Shown in pieces: positions 36,077-45,467 of a DNA stretch of 64,000 nt. The DNA comes from an uncultured Flavobacteriaceae bacterium. GTDB lineage: Bacteria > Bacteroidota > Bacteroidia > Flavobacteriales > Flavobacteriaceae. The position numbers and the translations under genes are program-made. The stretch spans positions 930,001-994,000 of the forward strand of contig CANLWG010000001.1 in NCBI GenBank assembly GCA_947494715.1. The letters are read 5' to 3'. The notes below the pieces were generated by a model. That model saw only the letters and a list, made by a program, of their open reading frames with translations, ran no database searches and had not been told where the DNA came from. Positions within the stretch are counted from its first letter, which is position 1; every line of letters starts with the position of its first letter.

Positions 36077-38410
36077 TTATCTATTAAACGGAATACCTAC
36101 GCTCAGAAAAAACCGAAGTTTGTTGCTGTCGTTTGTCCAAGTTGTATTGAAGTCGATAGGTCCTAAAATAGATTTGTAAGATAAGGTTGCGCCCGCTGAA
36201 ATAAGAAGGCTGGTTCCATCTGAAGCTTGCCAATCATCATTTGGAGAAAAGACATTGTCAGTATATTCTTTAAGGTCATCGAACCCTACTGATGCTATAT
36301 TAAACTGCGGTGTAACATACAACTTGTTGATAGGGCTGTACTGCACGCCAAGTTTAACCATCAAAAACTGACTGACCAATAATTCATCTTCATGTAAGCC
36401 TTGAAAGGCGAAGCTATCGGCTCTTTGAATGGGTAGGTTTCCACCTAAAAAATAGAGTTCGGGATAACCAAAATCAAAAAAGGAGACCTGATTGTTTTTC
36501 TGGGTATCATCAAGAACAAGGCCAGCCGAAGTATTGAGAATACCCGTAATATTTTCATTGATGAACAAGCGTTTTTCATAATTCAGCTGCAACTTGGTAA
36601 AACCATTGGTAGCTCCCTTCACATCGGAAATAGTAGGATCAGCAAAACTCACATTTACATCTTGTTGAAATGACCTGCTCAAGGTGGTTTGAAAACTACT
36701 ACCATCTGTAGCATAAAAAACTTCGTTCATAGTGTTGCGTACATAACGGGCATCAACACTTATACTACTTGAAAAGTACTTGTTTAGTGAAAGTATATTG
36801 TCATTGATTTCGGGCGAAACCGTTGGTTTTATATCGGTGTACTTGTAGTTTAGGCCAATACCCATATAGCTGCTCAGAGAGTTTATATTTTTATTGATCT
36901 GGTTCGAGAACACAAAGGATTTTTCTCTTAAATCGTCCGCTACGTTACCGTCGATAAATACTCTTTGAGTCAATTGACTGCCAATGGCCTCCGTTTTCCA
37001 CCACCAATCTTTTTTGTTTCCGAAATTCTTCTGGTATTGCGCCAAGAATTTAGGTTGCTCTGCGATATCAATGCTCAGTAACAAACGAGAGGCTTTGCCA
37101 AGCACATTTCTTCCACTATAATTGCCTATAAGACCAACACCCCGATAGAGATCAAAATGCAAGGAAGCTCTTAATTGATGCGCCGGTTTTTCAAAGCCGG
37201 TCAGCAATAATCCTTTTTTGTCATCTTCTAGGGTGGGTTCGTAGATTATTTTTTTGAAAATATTAGTGCCCATGGTTCTTTTTACGAATCGGATCACATC
37301 ATTTTTGGAATATTCCTTATTGAGTTTTATGTTAGCCCTTTCTTTGACCAAGGGCAAGTTGGCATCACTAATATTCCTAAAAACTATGGTGTCAAAAACA
37401 ATCTTATCCTCTAAATAGGGTAGGGCATGTGACCGTTGTTTATAGGGTCTTAAAGTTTTTGCAAGTTGTGTAAGTTGGTCTATATTTTTTAGGGCAGCGA
37501 TTTTACCTTCTTCGTAGATTTCTTTGCTCTTCGCAAAATCGGCGGTAGCGTACGATAAATTAGGTACATGGTCAATCAGTATGTCGCAAAGTTTTCGGTT
37601 TTTCGGATAAATGCTATAATTGGCCATCATGACCGACCGGGAAATAACCGCACTTAAATTATCAAGTTCTTCCATAGACTTACCATAACCGGAGACATCA
37701 CTCCCAATGATAATATCGGCACCCATACTTTTAGCGATATCAGTAGGAAAATTATTAAGGATTCCTCCATCTACCAATAGGTTATTTTCATAGACCATGG
37801 GTTCAAAAACACCTGGAATTGACATGCTCGCTCGCATGGCCGAGCTCAGCGAACCGTTTGCGAGTACTTTTTGCTCAGCGTTAACGATGTCAGCAGCAAT
37901 AGACCTAAAAGGAATGGCAAGATTGTCAAAATCGTTGATGTTATACACAGGAAAGGTTAAGGTGGCGAATACATCCCTAAGGTTTTGATCATTCAATAAA
38001 TAAGAATTTACTCTGGGTTTTCCTTTTATCAGATCAAAATCGATAAGGTACTTATTGAATTCGCCCTTCTCCTCGACACTAACATCGTTTAGGTCTGTTT
38101 TTCCGCCCAAGAGTTCGCCCCATTTCAAGGAATGGGTCAGGTTGGCTATGCTATCCCCTGAATACCCCATGGCATAAAGTCCTCCAACGACACTACCCAT
38201 GCTCGTTCCGATAATCATATCTGGAACAATATTCAATGAATCCAGCGTTTGTAGCAAAGGAATATGAGCGATGCCTTTGGCTCCACCACCGCTAAGAACA
38301 AGGGCGATTTTGGGCTTTGTTTCCTGTGCAGAAATAACATTGGGCATTACGGTAAAAAAAACCAAAACCAAAAATTGCAGTAAGCTTCTTATGAAAAGAA
38401 GTTTTAACAT
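36077..38410 (-). CDS. patatin-like phospholipase with BamA-type outer-membrane barrel
   Basis: A 777-aa protein. I start at MLKLLFIRSL, giving a signal peptide cut after ISAQ; an ATG at 38449 is possible. The patatin domain (about 35-240) has the oxyanion loop SGGGAKGIAH, the Ser-containing GTSMGS and the Asp in VDGGILNNFP. A POTRA-like linker leads to a beta-barrel (about 400-777) ending in GIPFNR. This is the PlpD-type self-translocating layout (type Vd). Common in flavobacteria. Its gene follows the pyruvate-kinase-like gene by about 60 bases. Confidence 0.88.
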   Translation of the reverse strand: MLKLLFIRSLLQFLVLVFFTVMPNVISAQETKPKIALVLSGGGAKGIAHIPLLQTLDSLNIVPDMIIGTSMGSVVGGLYAMGYSGDSIANLTHSLKWGELLGGKTDLNDVSVEEKGEFNKYLIDFDLIKGKPRVNSYLLNDQNLRDVFATLTFPVYNINDFDNLAIPFRSIAADIVNAEQKVLANGSLSSAMRASMSIPGVFEPMVYENNLLVDGGILNNFPTDIAKSMGADIIIGSDVSGYGKSMEELDNLSAVISRSVMMANYSIYPKNRKLCDILIDHVPNLSYATADFAKSKEIYEEGKIAALKNIDQLTQLAKTLRPYKQRSHALPYLEDKIVFDTIVFRNISDANLPLVKERANIKLNKEYSKNDVIRFVKRTMGTNIFKKIIYEPTLEDDKKGLLLTGFEKPAHQLRASLHFDLYRGVGLIGNYSGRNVLGKASRLLLSIDIAEQPKFLAQYQKNFGNKKDWWWKTEAIGSQLTQRVFIDGNVADDLREKSFVFSNQINKNINSLSSYMGIGLNYKYTDIKPTVSPEINDNILSLNKYFSSSISVDARYVRNTMNEVFYATDGSSFQTTLSRSFQQDVNVSFADPTISDVKGATNGFTKLQLNYEKRLFINENITGILNTSAGLVLDDTQKNNQVSFFDFGYPELYFLGGNLPIQRADSFAFQGLHEDELLVSQFLMVKLGVQYSPINKLYVTPQFNIASVGFDDLKEYTDNVFSPNDDWQASDGTSLLISAGATLSYKSILGPIDFNTTWTNDSNKLRFFLSVGIPFNR

Positions 38411-38471
38411 TAGAACTTTTTTTGTTGATTTAGAACTTTCATAATACATCTTTTTATTCTTCGTATAGCCC

Positions 38472-40292
38472 TTATAATTTTTCCATTTTTGGAAGCATAG
38501 CTTCGTTTTTCTCATGAAACCGTTCCATGCCAGAAAGAATTTTGTTGAGTAGTTGCAGTACCTCATTGATATATGGCCCTTTGTTCAACATTACACATTC
38601 TGCCTTCAACGAGGCTGTTGCATCCGTAATTTCGGCCCTGGATGGCAAACCCTTTTTTGCAAAACTTTCCAAGACCTGTGTTGCCCAAACAACAGGGATA
38701 TGGGCAGCACCACACAAAACCAATATTTCTTCTTGGACCTTTCCAATGGTGTTCCACCCTGTTTCAACGGCAAGGTCTCCTCTGGCTATCATGACGCCAA
38801 TATATTTGACTTTCATGGCGGTAAGAAGAATTTCTACTAGATTGTCAAAAGCAAATCGGGTCTCAATTTTAAGAATGATACTCAATTTATTGACTGCATC
38901 CCATTTTTGCAATTCCGTCAACAACTCTTCCACATCGTTTTTGGAGTTTACAAAGGAAAAGTTTACCACGTCGGCGTGCTTTGCTACAAATTCCAGATCA
39001 ATCTTATCTTTGGTCGTAAGGCCACTAATTCCAAGATCGGTGGTCGGGAAATTCATTCCTTTTTCGGCTTTTAGCTTGGATCCCTTTTCTTTGGCCCTTG
39101 TGATACGTACCTCAAAACGATTTGGAAATATGGCCTCTATACGACCTTCGATCTTACCATCGTCGAATAAAATTGTTTCTCCTTCTTTTATCCGGTCAAA
39201 AACCTCTGGGAGTTGACATGAGATATTTGCTCTTTCAGTTAGATTTCCATCTTCATCAAATATTGCAGGGTTGCCCAACGTATTGGATTTGGTAATAGTC
39301 AGGACGTCATTGGTCCTCAGTAAAATTGACTGTTCTATTGGAGGAAGCTCTCCAACCGAGACGTCTTCCAATTTTCGGTTTTGACAACATATAATAGTAC
39401 CTGTACTTATATAAGAAGTTTCATAGCAATGCACCTGAGCCTGCTGCTCGCCTACGCTAACAACTTTTAGCTTTCGCAGTTTATTTCTCGTATCCGTCAA
39501 AGTAAATTTATCTCCCGGTGCTAATTTCTTGAGCCACTCCAAAGCCACGGGTATGGTGTTTGGTTCCGAATCCTCATTAATTTCAGGAATCAATACGAGT
39601 AGTGCGGGACTAACAATGTTTCCGCTTTCATTGCGTTCAGGTGTGAATTTCCGAATCTTGGGACCGGGCGCGATGTTACCTGTTCTTATTTTTGGCCCCG
39701 CAAGATCCATAGTGATCTTTACCTTCTTACCAAAGGCCTTGGAGGCTCTTTTTACATTTAAAATGATTTTTTCCCAAATCTCGGGATCGTCATGTGCACA
39801 ATTGATTCGAGCACAGTTCATTCCATGCTTTACCATTTCGTGAACCATTTGATAGTCATGGGCGGCCTGGGTGGGCAGAGTGACCATAATCCTGACCCTT
39901 CTTCCCTTGGAACGATAGCCTAGAAGCTCTTTCGTATGTCTATTCAAAAGCCTTTTCCCATTTTTTATGGACAGCCCCGCCTTTGTATTTACAATGGGCC
40001 TATCTCCCACCAAGCTATACAGGATAAACCTTGTTTTTAACAAGCTCGACATCAAATGGCCTTCTGCTTTTGCCAGCCTGGTCAATCCCAAGTTTTGCAA
40101 CTTCTTCTGGGAGGTCCTTAAATCGAATGTTCTAAACGTACTATAGTGGGCTAGATTCCGAGCACTCTTAAGATATTCGGGACTTACATGTTCTAAAAAA
40201 TCTTCGAACTGCGATTCTTCCAATCTTATCGCTTCCAGAATGACTTCTATTTGGGTGATCAACTCCCGTATTTTTCCCTCTTTAATTTTCAT
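38472..40292 (-). CDS. pyruvate kinase homologue of unusual architecture
   Basis: A 606-aa protein, longer than ordinary pyruvate kinase (about 470). Residues 1-130 are an all-helical extension. The barrel follows: RIMVTLPTQAAHDYQMVHEM, GMNCARINCAHDDPEIW, MDLAGPKIRTG, and the metal/catalytic IARGDLAVETGW and WATQVLES. The substrate loop is LPSRAEITDATAS. The usual C-terminal allosteric domain is missing. This variant (P-T-Q-A-A start rather than K-I-x-x-T-x-G-P) is known in other bacteria, but its activity is not certain. Regulation by fructose bisphosphate is unlikely. Confidence 0.8.
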   Translation of the reverse strand: MKIKEGKIRELITQIEVILEAIRLEESQFEDFLEHVSPEYLKSARNLAHYSTFRTFDLRTSQKKLQNLGLTRLAKAEGHLMSSLLKTRFILYSLVGDRPIVNTKAGLSIKNGKRLLNRHTKELLGYRSKGRRVRIMVTLPTQAAHDYQMVHEMVKHGMNCARINCAHDDPEIWEKIILNVKRASKAFGKKVKITMDLAGPKIRTGNIAPGPKIRKFTPERNESGNIVSPALLVLIPEINEDSEPNTIPVALEWLKKLAPGDKFTLTDTRNKLRKLKVVSVGEQQAQVHCYETSYISTGTIICCQNRKLEDVSVGELPPIEQSILLRTNDVLTITKSNTLGNPAIFDEDGNLTERANISCQLPEVFDRIKEGETILFDDGKIEGRIEAIFPNRFEVRITRAKEKGSKLKAEKGMNFPTTDLGISGLTTKDKIDLEFVAKHADVVNFSFVNSKNDVEELLTELQKWDAVNKLSIILKIETRFAFDNLVEILLTAMKVKYIGVMIARGDLAVETGWNTIGKVQEEILVLCGAAHIPVVWATQVLESFAKKGLPSRAEITDATASLKAECVMLNKGPYINEVLQLLNKILSGMERFHEKNEAMLPKMEKL

Positions 40293-40435
40293 TTAACATG
40301 ATTTTAAATTAAGGATTTCTTTTTCCATAAAAAGGCAATGACAAAAACACTGCACCTAGAAATTCAATTAAATTTTGCCAACTAGACAAAGGTTTATTAG
40401 GAGTGGAAAAACCTCTTTTATAAAGCACAAATAGG

Positions 40436-40756
40436 TCATTCCTGAATCTCCAAACAAGTAAGATTCACCATTTTTCCTGCCATACAGATGCCAGCCATGT
40501 CATTTACCGCTGTATAGCTAAGACTAACTGAAAGACCTTCTCGTTTGGTTACTTCAAAAGAATCAAGATTTATGGGTTGGAGTTTATCCCCGTTTTTGAG
40601 TTCAATTACCCATCCGCAGCCATCTAAATCCAGTGTTTTTAATATTCCAATTTCTCCATCCGGGCATTTTTTCATTGAGGAACATGCACTTAGGAGTATC
40701 ATAGATGCCATTATTAACCCTGTACACAAACTTTTTGTTCTACCTTTTTTATTCAT
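40436..40756 (-). CDS. small lipoprotein
   Basis: A 106-aa protein with a lipobox (LSAC) at about residue 25. The mature part of about 80 residues has five cysteines (including CPDGEIG and GICMAGK) and reads as a small beta domain. I do not recognise it. It lies 29 bases downstream of the next lipoprotein gene, on the same strand, and may be co-transcribed with it. Confidence 0.65.
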   Translation of the reverse strand: MNKKGRTKSLCTGLIMASMILLSACSSMKKCPDGEIGILKTLDLDGCGWVIELKNGDKLQPINLDSFEVTKREGLSVSLSYTAVNDMAGICMAGKMVNLTCLEIQE

Positions 40757-40785
40757 GGAAAACCATCATTTTAAATTGAGTAAAT

Positions 40786-41928
40786 TCATTCTTTCTTCTT
40801 AAACCGTGCCTTAGCCACCAGATAACCTGCAACAAACGGAATACCGCCAAAAACCAAGGCGAGGATAATTACCAAAACAATAAGCAACCAACTTACTTCC
40901 TTGACGACTTCGGTCATGCTTTGGCCAGTTTCTATTATCAAGGCCTTTCCTGAGCTGTTTAGATCTTCAACTGCCAATACCCTTTGTTCATCAATGAACT
41001 TTTGTAACAAACTACGTTCTTCGGAAAATCTCATAATAGAACCCTCAATGCCATCATTGAAACTGTATACGATAGGAAGTAGTTCCATACGCATATTTTC
41101 AGCAATCAATGCCATAGTTTCTGGCGACTCACGGGCTATAGTGGCCAATTGATCTAACCTTACGGATAGCGAGTCAGCTCGTGCCAAATAGCTATCTGCA
41201 ATACTGTCGTTTTCCCAACTTAAGGAAATCAATTCCTTTTGCCATTCTAGTTGCAACTGTAATTGTTCCCTAAAAACCCCAATCCTTTCCGAAAGATCGC
41301 TCATGGCCTGCGACCCAGAACCCAAAGTGGTAATATAGGTGGTATCAGCTACATTCAAATGTTGGGTAAGTTCATTTAGAATATTTTGTCTAGGAAATTC
41401 TAAAGATGTAAAAGGATGTTTCGAAGCATATTCGGACACAAAGGAATCAAGCTGTTCGTATCGCTTTTGAGGTAGAAGTGCGCGAGCTGTTCTTTCAATT
41501 CTTTGATTCAAATCTGCCGCTGCTTCTGCTGCTAGTGGAGTAAACTCTTTGAAAATAGTACTGCCCGTATCTGTCTTGAAATACCTATCCATTTGGGCAC
41601 TTAATATCCAACTATCGACTAATGCTATTTCAGGAATGGATTGAAAAGCAGCTTTGGCCGAGGCCTTGTTCGTGTTAATTTTCCATTGTACGGCTTTTTT
41701 TTGAACTTCTAGATCTTGTGATGTTCTTCGGATGGAATCTGCAACCACAACTACTTGGTTCGTAAAATCATCATGAAATGCCCGGACTATTAACCTTGTA
41801 TTTAAATCAGTTTTAGAGAATGGTTCAGAATCTCCTTCAAGGGATAGTTTCATCAAAGAACAACCGGAAGTTAAGACGAAAAGAACTAGGGTGAAGACAA
41901 CTCGAAATTTTGGCGTTACTTTTATCAT
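40786..41928 (-). CDS. lipoprotein with coiled-coil body and C-terminal membrane helix
   Basis: A 380-aa protein. The N-terminus has a lipobox (TSGC) at about residue 23. The body is nearly all helical, with long heptad-rich runs. The C-terminus holds a hydrophobic helix at about 350-372 (SWLLIVLVIILALVFGGIPF) followed by a basic tail. This lipid-plus-helix anchoring could span the periplasm from outer to inner membrane. No known family comes to mind. Upstream 41929-42095 holds only AT-rich promoter-like sequence. Confidence 0.65.
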   Translation of the reverse strand: MIKVTPKFRVVFTLVLFVLTSGCSLMKLSLEGDSEPFSKTDLNTRLIVRAFHDDFTNQVVVVADSIRRTSQDLEVQKKAVQWKINTNKASAKAAFQSIPEIALVDSWILSAQMDRYFKTDTGSTIFKEFTPLAAEAAADLNQRIERTARALLPQKRYEQLDSFVSEYASKHPFTSLEFPRQNILNELTQHLNVADTTYITTLGSGSQAMSDLSERIGVFREQLQLQLEWQKELISLSWENDSIADSYLARADSLSVRLDQLATIARESPETMALIAENMRMELLPIVYSFNDGIEGSIMRFSEERSLLQKFIDEQRVLAVEDLNSSGKALIIETGQSMTEVVKEVSWLLIVLVIILALVFGGIPFVAGYLVAKARFKKKE

Positions 41929-42095
41929 TGGGGGTGTAATTTTGTTTTTTTAAGATACAACTTTAACGGTTGACTATGTTATTTTTTAAAAATCCCTTAC
42001 TTAATTTTTAATCTAATGAAAATCATATGTAATTCTTAACAGAGTACGATTTACAAAAAAAAGAAAAGCCCAATCCTTAAACTGAAATCAGCTAT

Positions 42096-44186
42096 CTAAG
42101 AAGTAGGAAAAGTTATAGTGAGCACCACAGATCTTGCTTTTACCGAATAGTATTTTCCATCAACATTTTTGGCATCTTCAATTGGATTAATATCATGGGG
42201 AGACGGAAGCGAAGTATCGATTATGCAAAACCATTGCTTTCCTTCAAAGTCCCGTGGGTCCGGAAGTTCAAAATTCAAATCCTTAGAGTAGGCATTGTAC
42301 ATCAGATGTATCACGGAGGCAGTACTTTTGGTCCTTACGGTACAGGCTAAACTATGCGATGTGGGGCTCCAATCCGGGTGTCCCAATCTAATGCCATGCC
42401 ATTCGATTTGCTGCTCATTTTCAAGGAAATCCATTAAGGACAAATCATGATAGTCTTCGCTGAATTCCCTATTTGTCCTGAACCTATTCAACATGCTTAC
42501 AAGCCGATACCGCGACCTATTCTCTTCTAAAAGCTCCCAATTGGACCAACTGATCTCATTATCCTGGCAGTAGGCATTATTATTGCCCAATTGTGTTCGC
42601 CCTACTTCATCTCCCATCAAAAGCATTGGAGTACCATAGGAAAGTAGGGTAACCACCAAGAAATTCTTTATCTGTTGTTCCCTTAATTTTTTAATGGCGG
42701 GGTCGTTAGTTGGTCCTTCGGTACCACAGTTCCAGCTTAAGTTATTATTCTCGCCATCCTGATTGTTTTCTCCGTTGGCTTCATTGTGTTTTCCATTATA
42801 ACTGACCAAATCATTCAATGTAAACCCGTCATGGCAGGTAATAAAGTTAATGCTTGCCTCGGCCTGATGTTTCTTATGCCCATAGATGTCAGGGCTTGCC
42901 AATATGCGGGACGCAAAATTTGAAACCGAAGCTTCATCACCTCTTATAAAGCTGCGCACGTCGTCCCTGAACTTGCCATTCCACTCTTTCCACTTATCAC
43001 CTATAAAATGTCCAACTTGATATAGACCGGCAGCGTCCCAGGCCTCTGCAATCAGTTTGGTTCCGGCCAGGATCGGGTCTGATTCAATTTCCCAAAGTAA
43101 AGGTGGGTTTTTTTGGGGATTTCCGAACTCATCACGTGATAATATGGAAGCTAGATCGAATCGGAACCCATCAACATGCATTTCAGATACCCAAAACCGC
43201 AGACTATCCCTAATCATTCTCCTTACTACTGAATGGTTGGCGTTGACCGTATTACCACAGCCAGAATAATTCCCATAAGTCCATGTGTCGCTTTCCATTA
43301 AATAATAAGCCCTATTCTCAATACCCTTAAAACTGAAAGTTGGTCCGTTTTGATCACCTTCCGAGGTATGATTGTATACTACATCAAGAATGACTTCTAT
43401 GTTGGCCTTGTGCAGGGCCTTGACCATATCCCGGAATTCATCCAAAGGTCCCATAACATCTTTGCGGGAACTGTATGCCCTATGCGGTGCAAAAAAAGAT
43501 ACTGGACTATATCCCCAATAGTTCATTTTTCCTTCGGGGGCATCGTGCTCGTCAAACTGAAAAACAGGAAGCAGTTCTACAGCGGTAATTCCCAAATCTA
43601 TCAAATAAGGAATTTTTTCAATCAATCCGGCATAGGTGCCCCTTTTATTGGCTTTTATTCCAGAATTGGGATGCCTGGTAAAACCTTTGACATGCAGTTC
43701 GTAGATAATGGTCTTCGAAAAGGAATGTCGCGGGTAACGATCTCCTTCCCATTTATATGTACTGGTATCTACGACAACACTTTTCATGGCGCTGCTCATA
43801 TTATCGCCCGGTTTTACAGCCAAATCCCGCCGATATGCTTTCGGCAGAACAACCAACTTGCCATAGGGGTCGAGCAATACTTTTTTAGGATTAAAACGAT
43901 GTCCTCGGTCAGGAAGAAACGGACCATGCACTCGGAACCCATATATTTGCCCTGCCTTAAGCCCCTCAACAAAAATGTGCCAATAGAATTCTGTCCTGTG
44001 CTGTTTTTTGTCTAAAACCAGAATTTCATTAGGCTTGTTGGTATCTGGCCCCTCAAATAACAGTAACTCAATAGCAGTACTATTCTTGGAGTAAATGCTA
44101 AAATTAACCCCATTCCGTTGTACAGACGCACCAATAGGAAAAGCCCGACCTTTGCCAATATTTTTATGCGTACTTGCCATTTCCAT
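42096..44186 (-). CDS. glgX: glycogen debranching enzyme (GlgX-type, GH13)
   Basis: A 696-aa protein with an N-terminal CBM48 (GASVQRNGVNFSIYS), then the GH13 barrel. Catalytic regions are VEVILDVVYNHT-like VILDVVYNH, DGFRFDLAS (nucleophile Asp), KLIAEAWDAAG (acid/base Glu) and INFITCHDGFTL. Length and motifs match isoamylase/GlgX, which cuts alpha-1,6 branches in glycogen. It overlaps the upstream amylase stop by 1 base (TAATG), so the two are translated together. A second methionine two codons on could also be the start. Confidence 0.9.
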   Translation of the reverse strand: MEMASTHKNIGKGRAFPIGASVQRNGVNFSIYSKNSTAIELLLFEGPDTNKPNEILVLDKKQHRTEFYWHIFVEGLKAGQIYGFRVHGPFLPDRGHRFNPKKVLLDPYGKLVVLPKAYRRDLAVKPGDNMSSAMKSVVVDTSTYKWEGDRYPRHSFSKTIIYELHVKGFTRHPNSGIKANKRGTYAGLIEKIPYLIDLGITAVELLPVFQFDEHDAPEGKMNYWGYSPVSFFAPHRAYSSRKDVMGPLDEFRDMVKALHKANIEVILDVVYNHTSEGDQNGPTFSFKGIENRAYYLMESDTWTYGNYSGCGNTVNANHSVVRRMIRDSLRFWVSEMHVDGFRFDLASILSRDEFGNPQKNPPLLWEIESDPILAGTKLIAEAWDAAGLYQVGHFIGDKWKEWNGKFRDDVRSFIRGDEASVSNFASRILASPDIYGHKKHQAEASINFITCHDGFTLNDLVSYNGKHNEANGENNQDGENNNLSWNCGTEGPTNDPAIKKLREQQIKNFLVVTLLSYGTPMLLMGDEVGRTQLGNNNAYCQDNEISWSNWELLEENRSRYRLVSMLNRFRTNREFSEDYHDLSLMDFLENEQQIEWHGIRLGHPDWSPTSHSLACTVRTKSTASVIHLMYNAYSKDLNFELPDPRDFEGKQWFCIIDTSLPSPHDINPIEDAKNVDGKYYSVKARSVVLTITFPTS

Positions 44187-45346
44187 TACTCTCTATACTT
44201 GATAATTAAATTTCGCAATCCTTCCGAGAATTCCCTATTAATCCCATTCCAATCAAAGGGTACTCTCACCGAAAGATCGGAATTAGGGATGGAAACATCG
44301 ATGGGCGTCTTGTTATAATCACAATTTTCGGTCCCGTTGTAGATGACTACCGGATGATTCAAGGAAAGTAATAATTCAAACGCATCCAACAAAACCTTGA
44401 TATTACCCTTACAATGCAATAGGAATCTATCCATATCGTGATTATCCAAAAATGTTACCATGAAATAATCGGACGGTACCTGCTGAAAATGTTTTTTTAT
44501 TTTTGACTTCAATTTTTTACTTGATAACAGATCAACCCCATTTCTGGCTGCTTCGACTAACATGGTATTCAATGTAAAATCTAAAACCCCATCCAACTCC
44601 CCATAATACTCCAATTGAATATCTTCTTGGGATATTCCAAATCTCCTTTTGAGCGTTTTGTTTTTAAGTCCCGTGGTCTTGAACAGATTCTTGTCCAGGC
44701 CCTCACACCAGACTTCGCCAATGAAAACGGCTTGGGGATATCGTGCTTTCATTTTTTTTTTGAATATTTTCCAAAATCGATGTGTGGGACCAATGGCATG
44801 ATCTATTCTAAAACCATCTAGCCCCAACGACAACCAATAATCCGCTATAGCTATCATGTAATTCCTTACCTCGGAATTATTTAAATTTAGCTTGGGCAAC
44901 TCCGCGAAGTTCAGGAAACATCTATATTTCTCCGGCCATTGCTCAAAAATGAACCACTCAGAATATTTACTCATCCTGTTGTGATACGCATCCTGAAAAA
45001 GAGGATGTTGAACAGAGCAATGGTTTGGGACAAAATCCGCAATTACATGAAGTCCTCTATTATGTGCTTCGCCGATCAATCTTTTTAAATCTTCTTCTGG
45101 ACCAAAATGAGGATCAACTTTTTTAAAATCCGTAATGTGGTATCCATGATAGTTAAGCGATTCGTTGAAGGGCGAAAGCCAGATGACATTTATGCCTAAA
45201 CTTACTAAGTAGTCCAGTTTCTCAATGACTCCATTTATATTTCCGCCTAAGAATTCAGGTAAATTCTTCGTTTTTTGAAATCCGTGGAACCTATCGATAA
45301 ACACTTGGTAGATTACCGCTTTTTTAAACCAATCTATTGCGCTCAT
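44186..45346 (-). CDS. GH13 alpha-amylase family protein
   Basis: A 386-aa protein with the four GH13 regions: DFVPNHCS, GLDGFRIDHA (nucleophile), VFIGEVW (acid/base) and FLDNHDMDR. It has no signal peptide, so it acts in the cytosol. It is shorter than most family members and lacks a clear C-terminal domain B-sandwich. Together with GlgX it probably breaks down glycogen or imported maltodextrins. First gene of the two-gene unit. Confidence 0.88.
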   Translation of the reverse strand: MSAIDWFKKAVIYQVFIDRFHGFQKTKNLPEFLGGNINGVIEKLDYLVSLGINVIWLSPFNESLNYHGYHITDFKKVDPHFGPEEDLKRLIGEAHNRGLHVIADFVPNHCSVQHPLFQDAYHNRMSKYSEWFIFEQWPEKYRCFLNFAELPKLNLNNSEVRNYMIAIADYWLSLGLDGFRIDHAIGPTHRFWKIFKKKMKARYPQAVFIGEVWCEGLDKNLFKTTGLKNKTLKRRFGISQEDIQLEYYGELDGVLDFTLNTMLVEAARNGVDLLSSKKLKSKIKKHFQQVPSDYFMVTFLDNHDMDRFLLHCKGNIKVLLDAFELLLSLNHPVVIYNGTENCDYNKTPIDVSIPNSDLSVRVPFDWNGINREFSEGLRNLIIKYRE

Positions 45347-45467
45347 AATTTTTTATTTTTGGGGAGCGGTAAGCACTTAAGCTATGACTTTGGTTGAATA
45401 TTTTTTATTTTCAAAAAGAGTTGAAAACACAGATTCCTTGAGTGTCTTGTAGAAGCCAAAAAACAAG

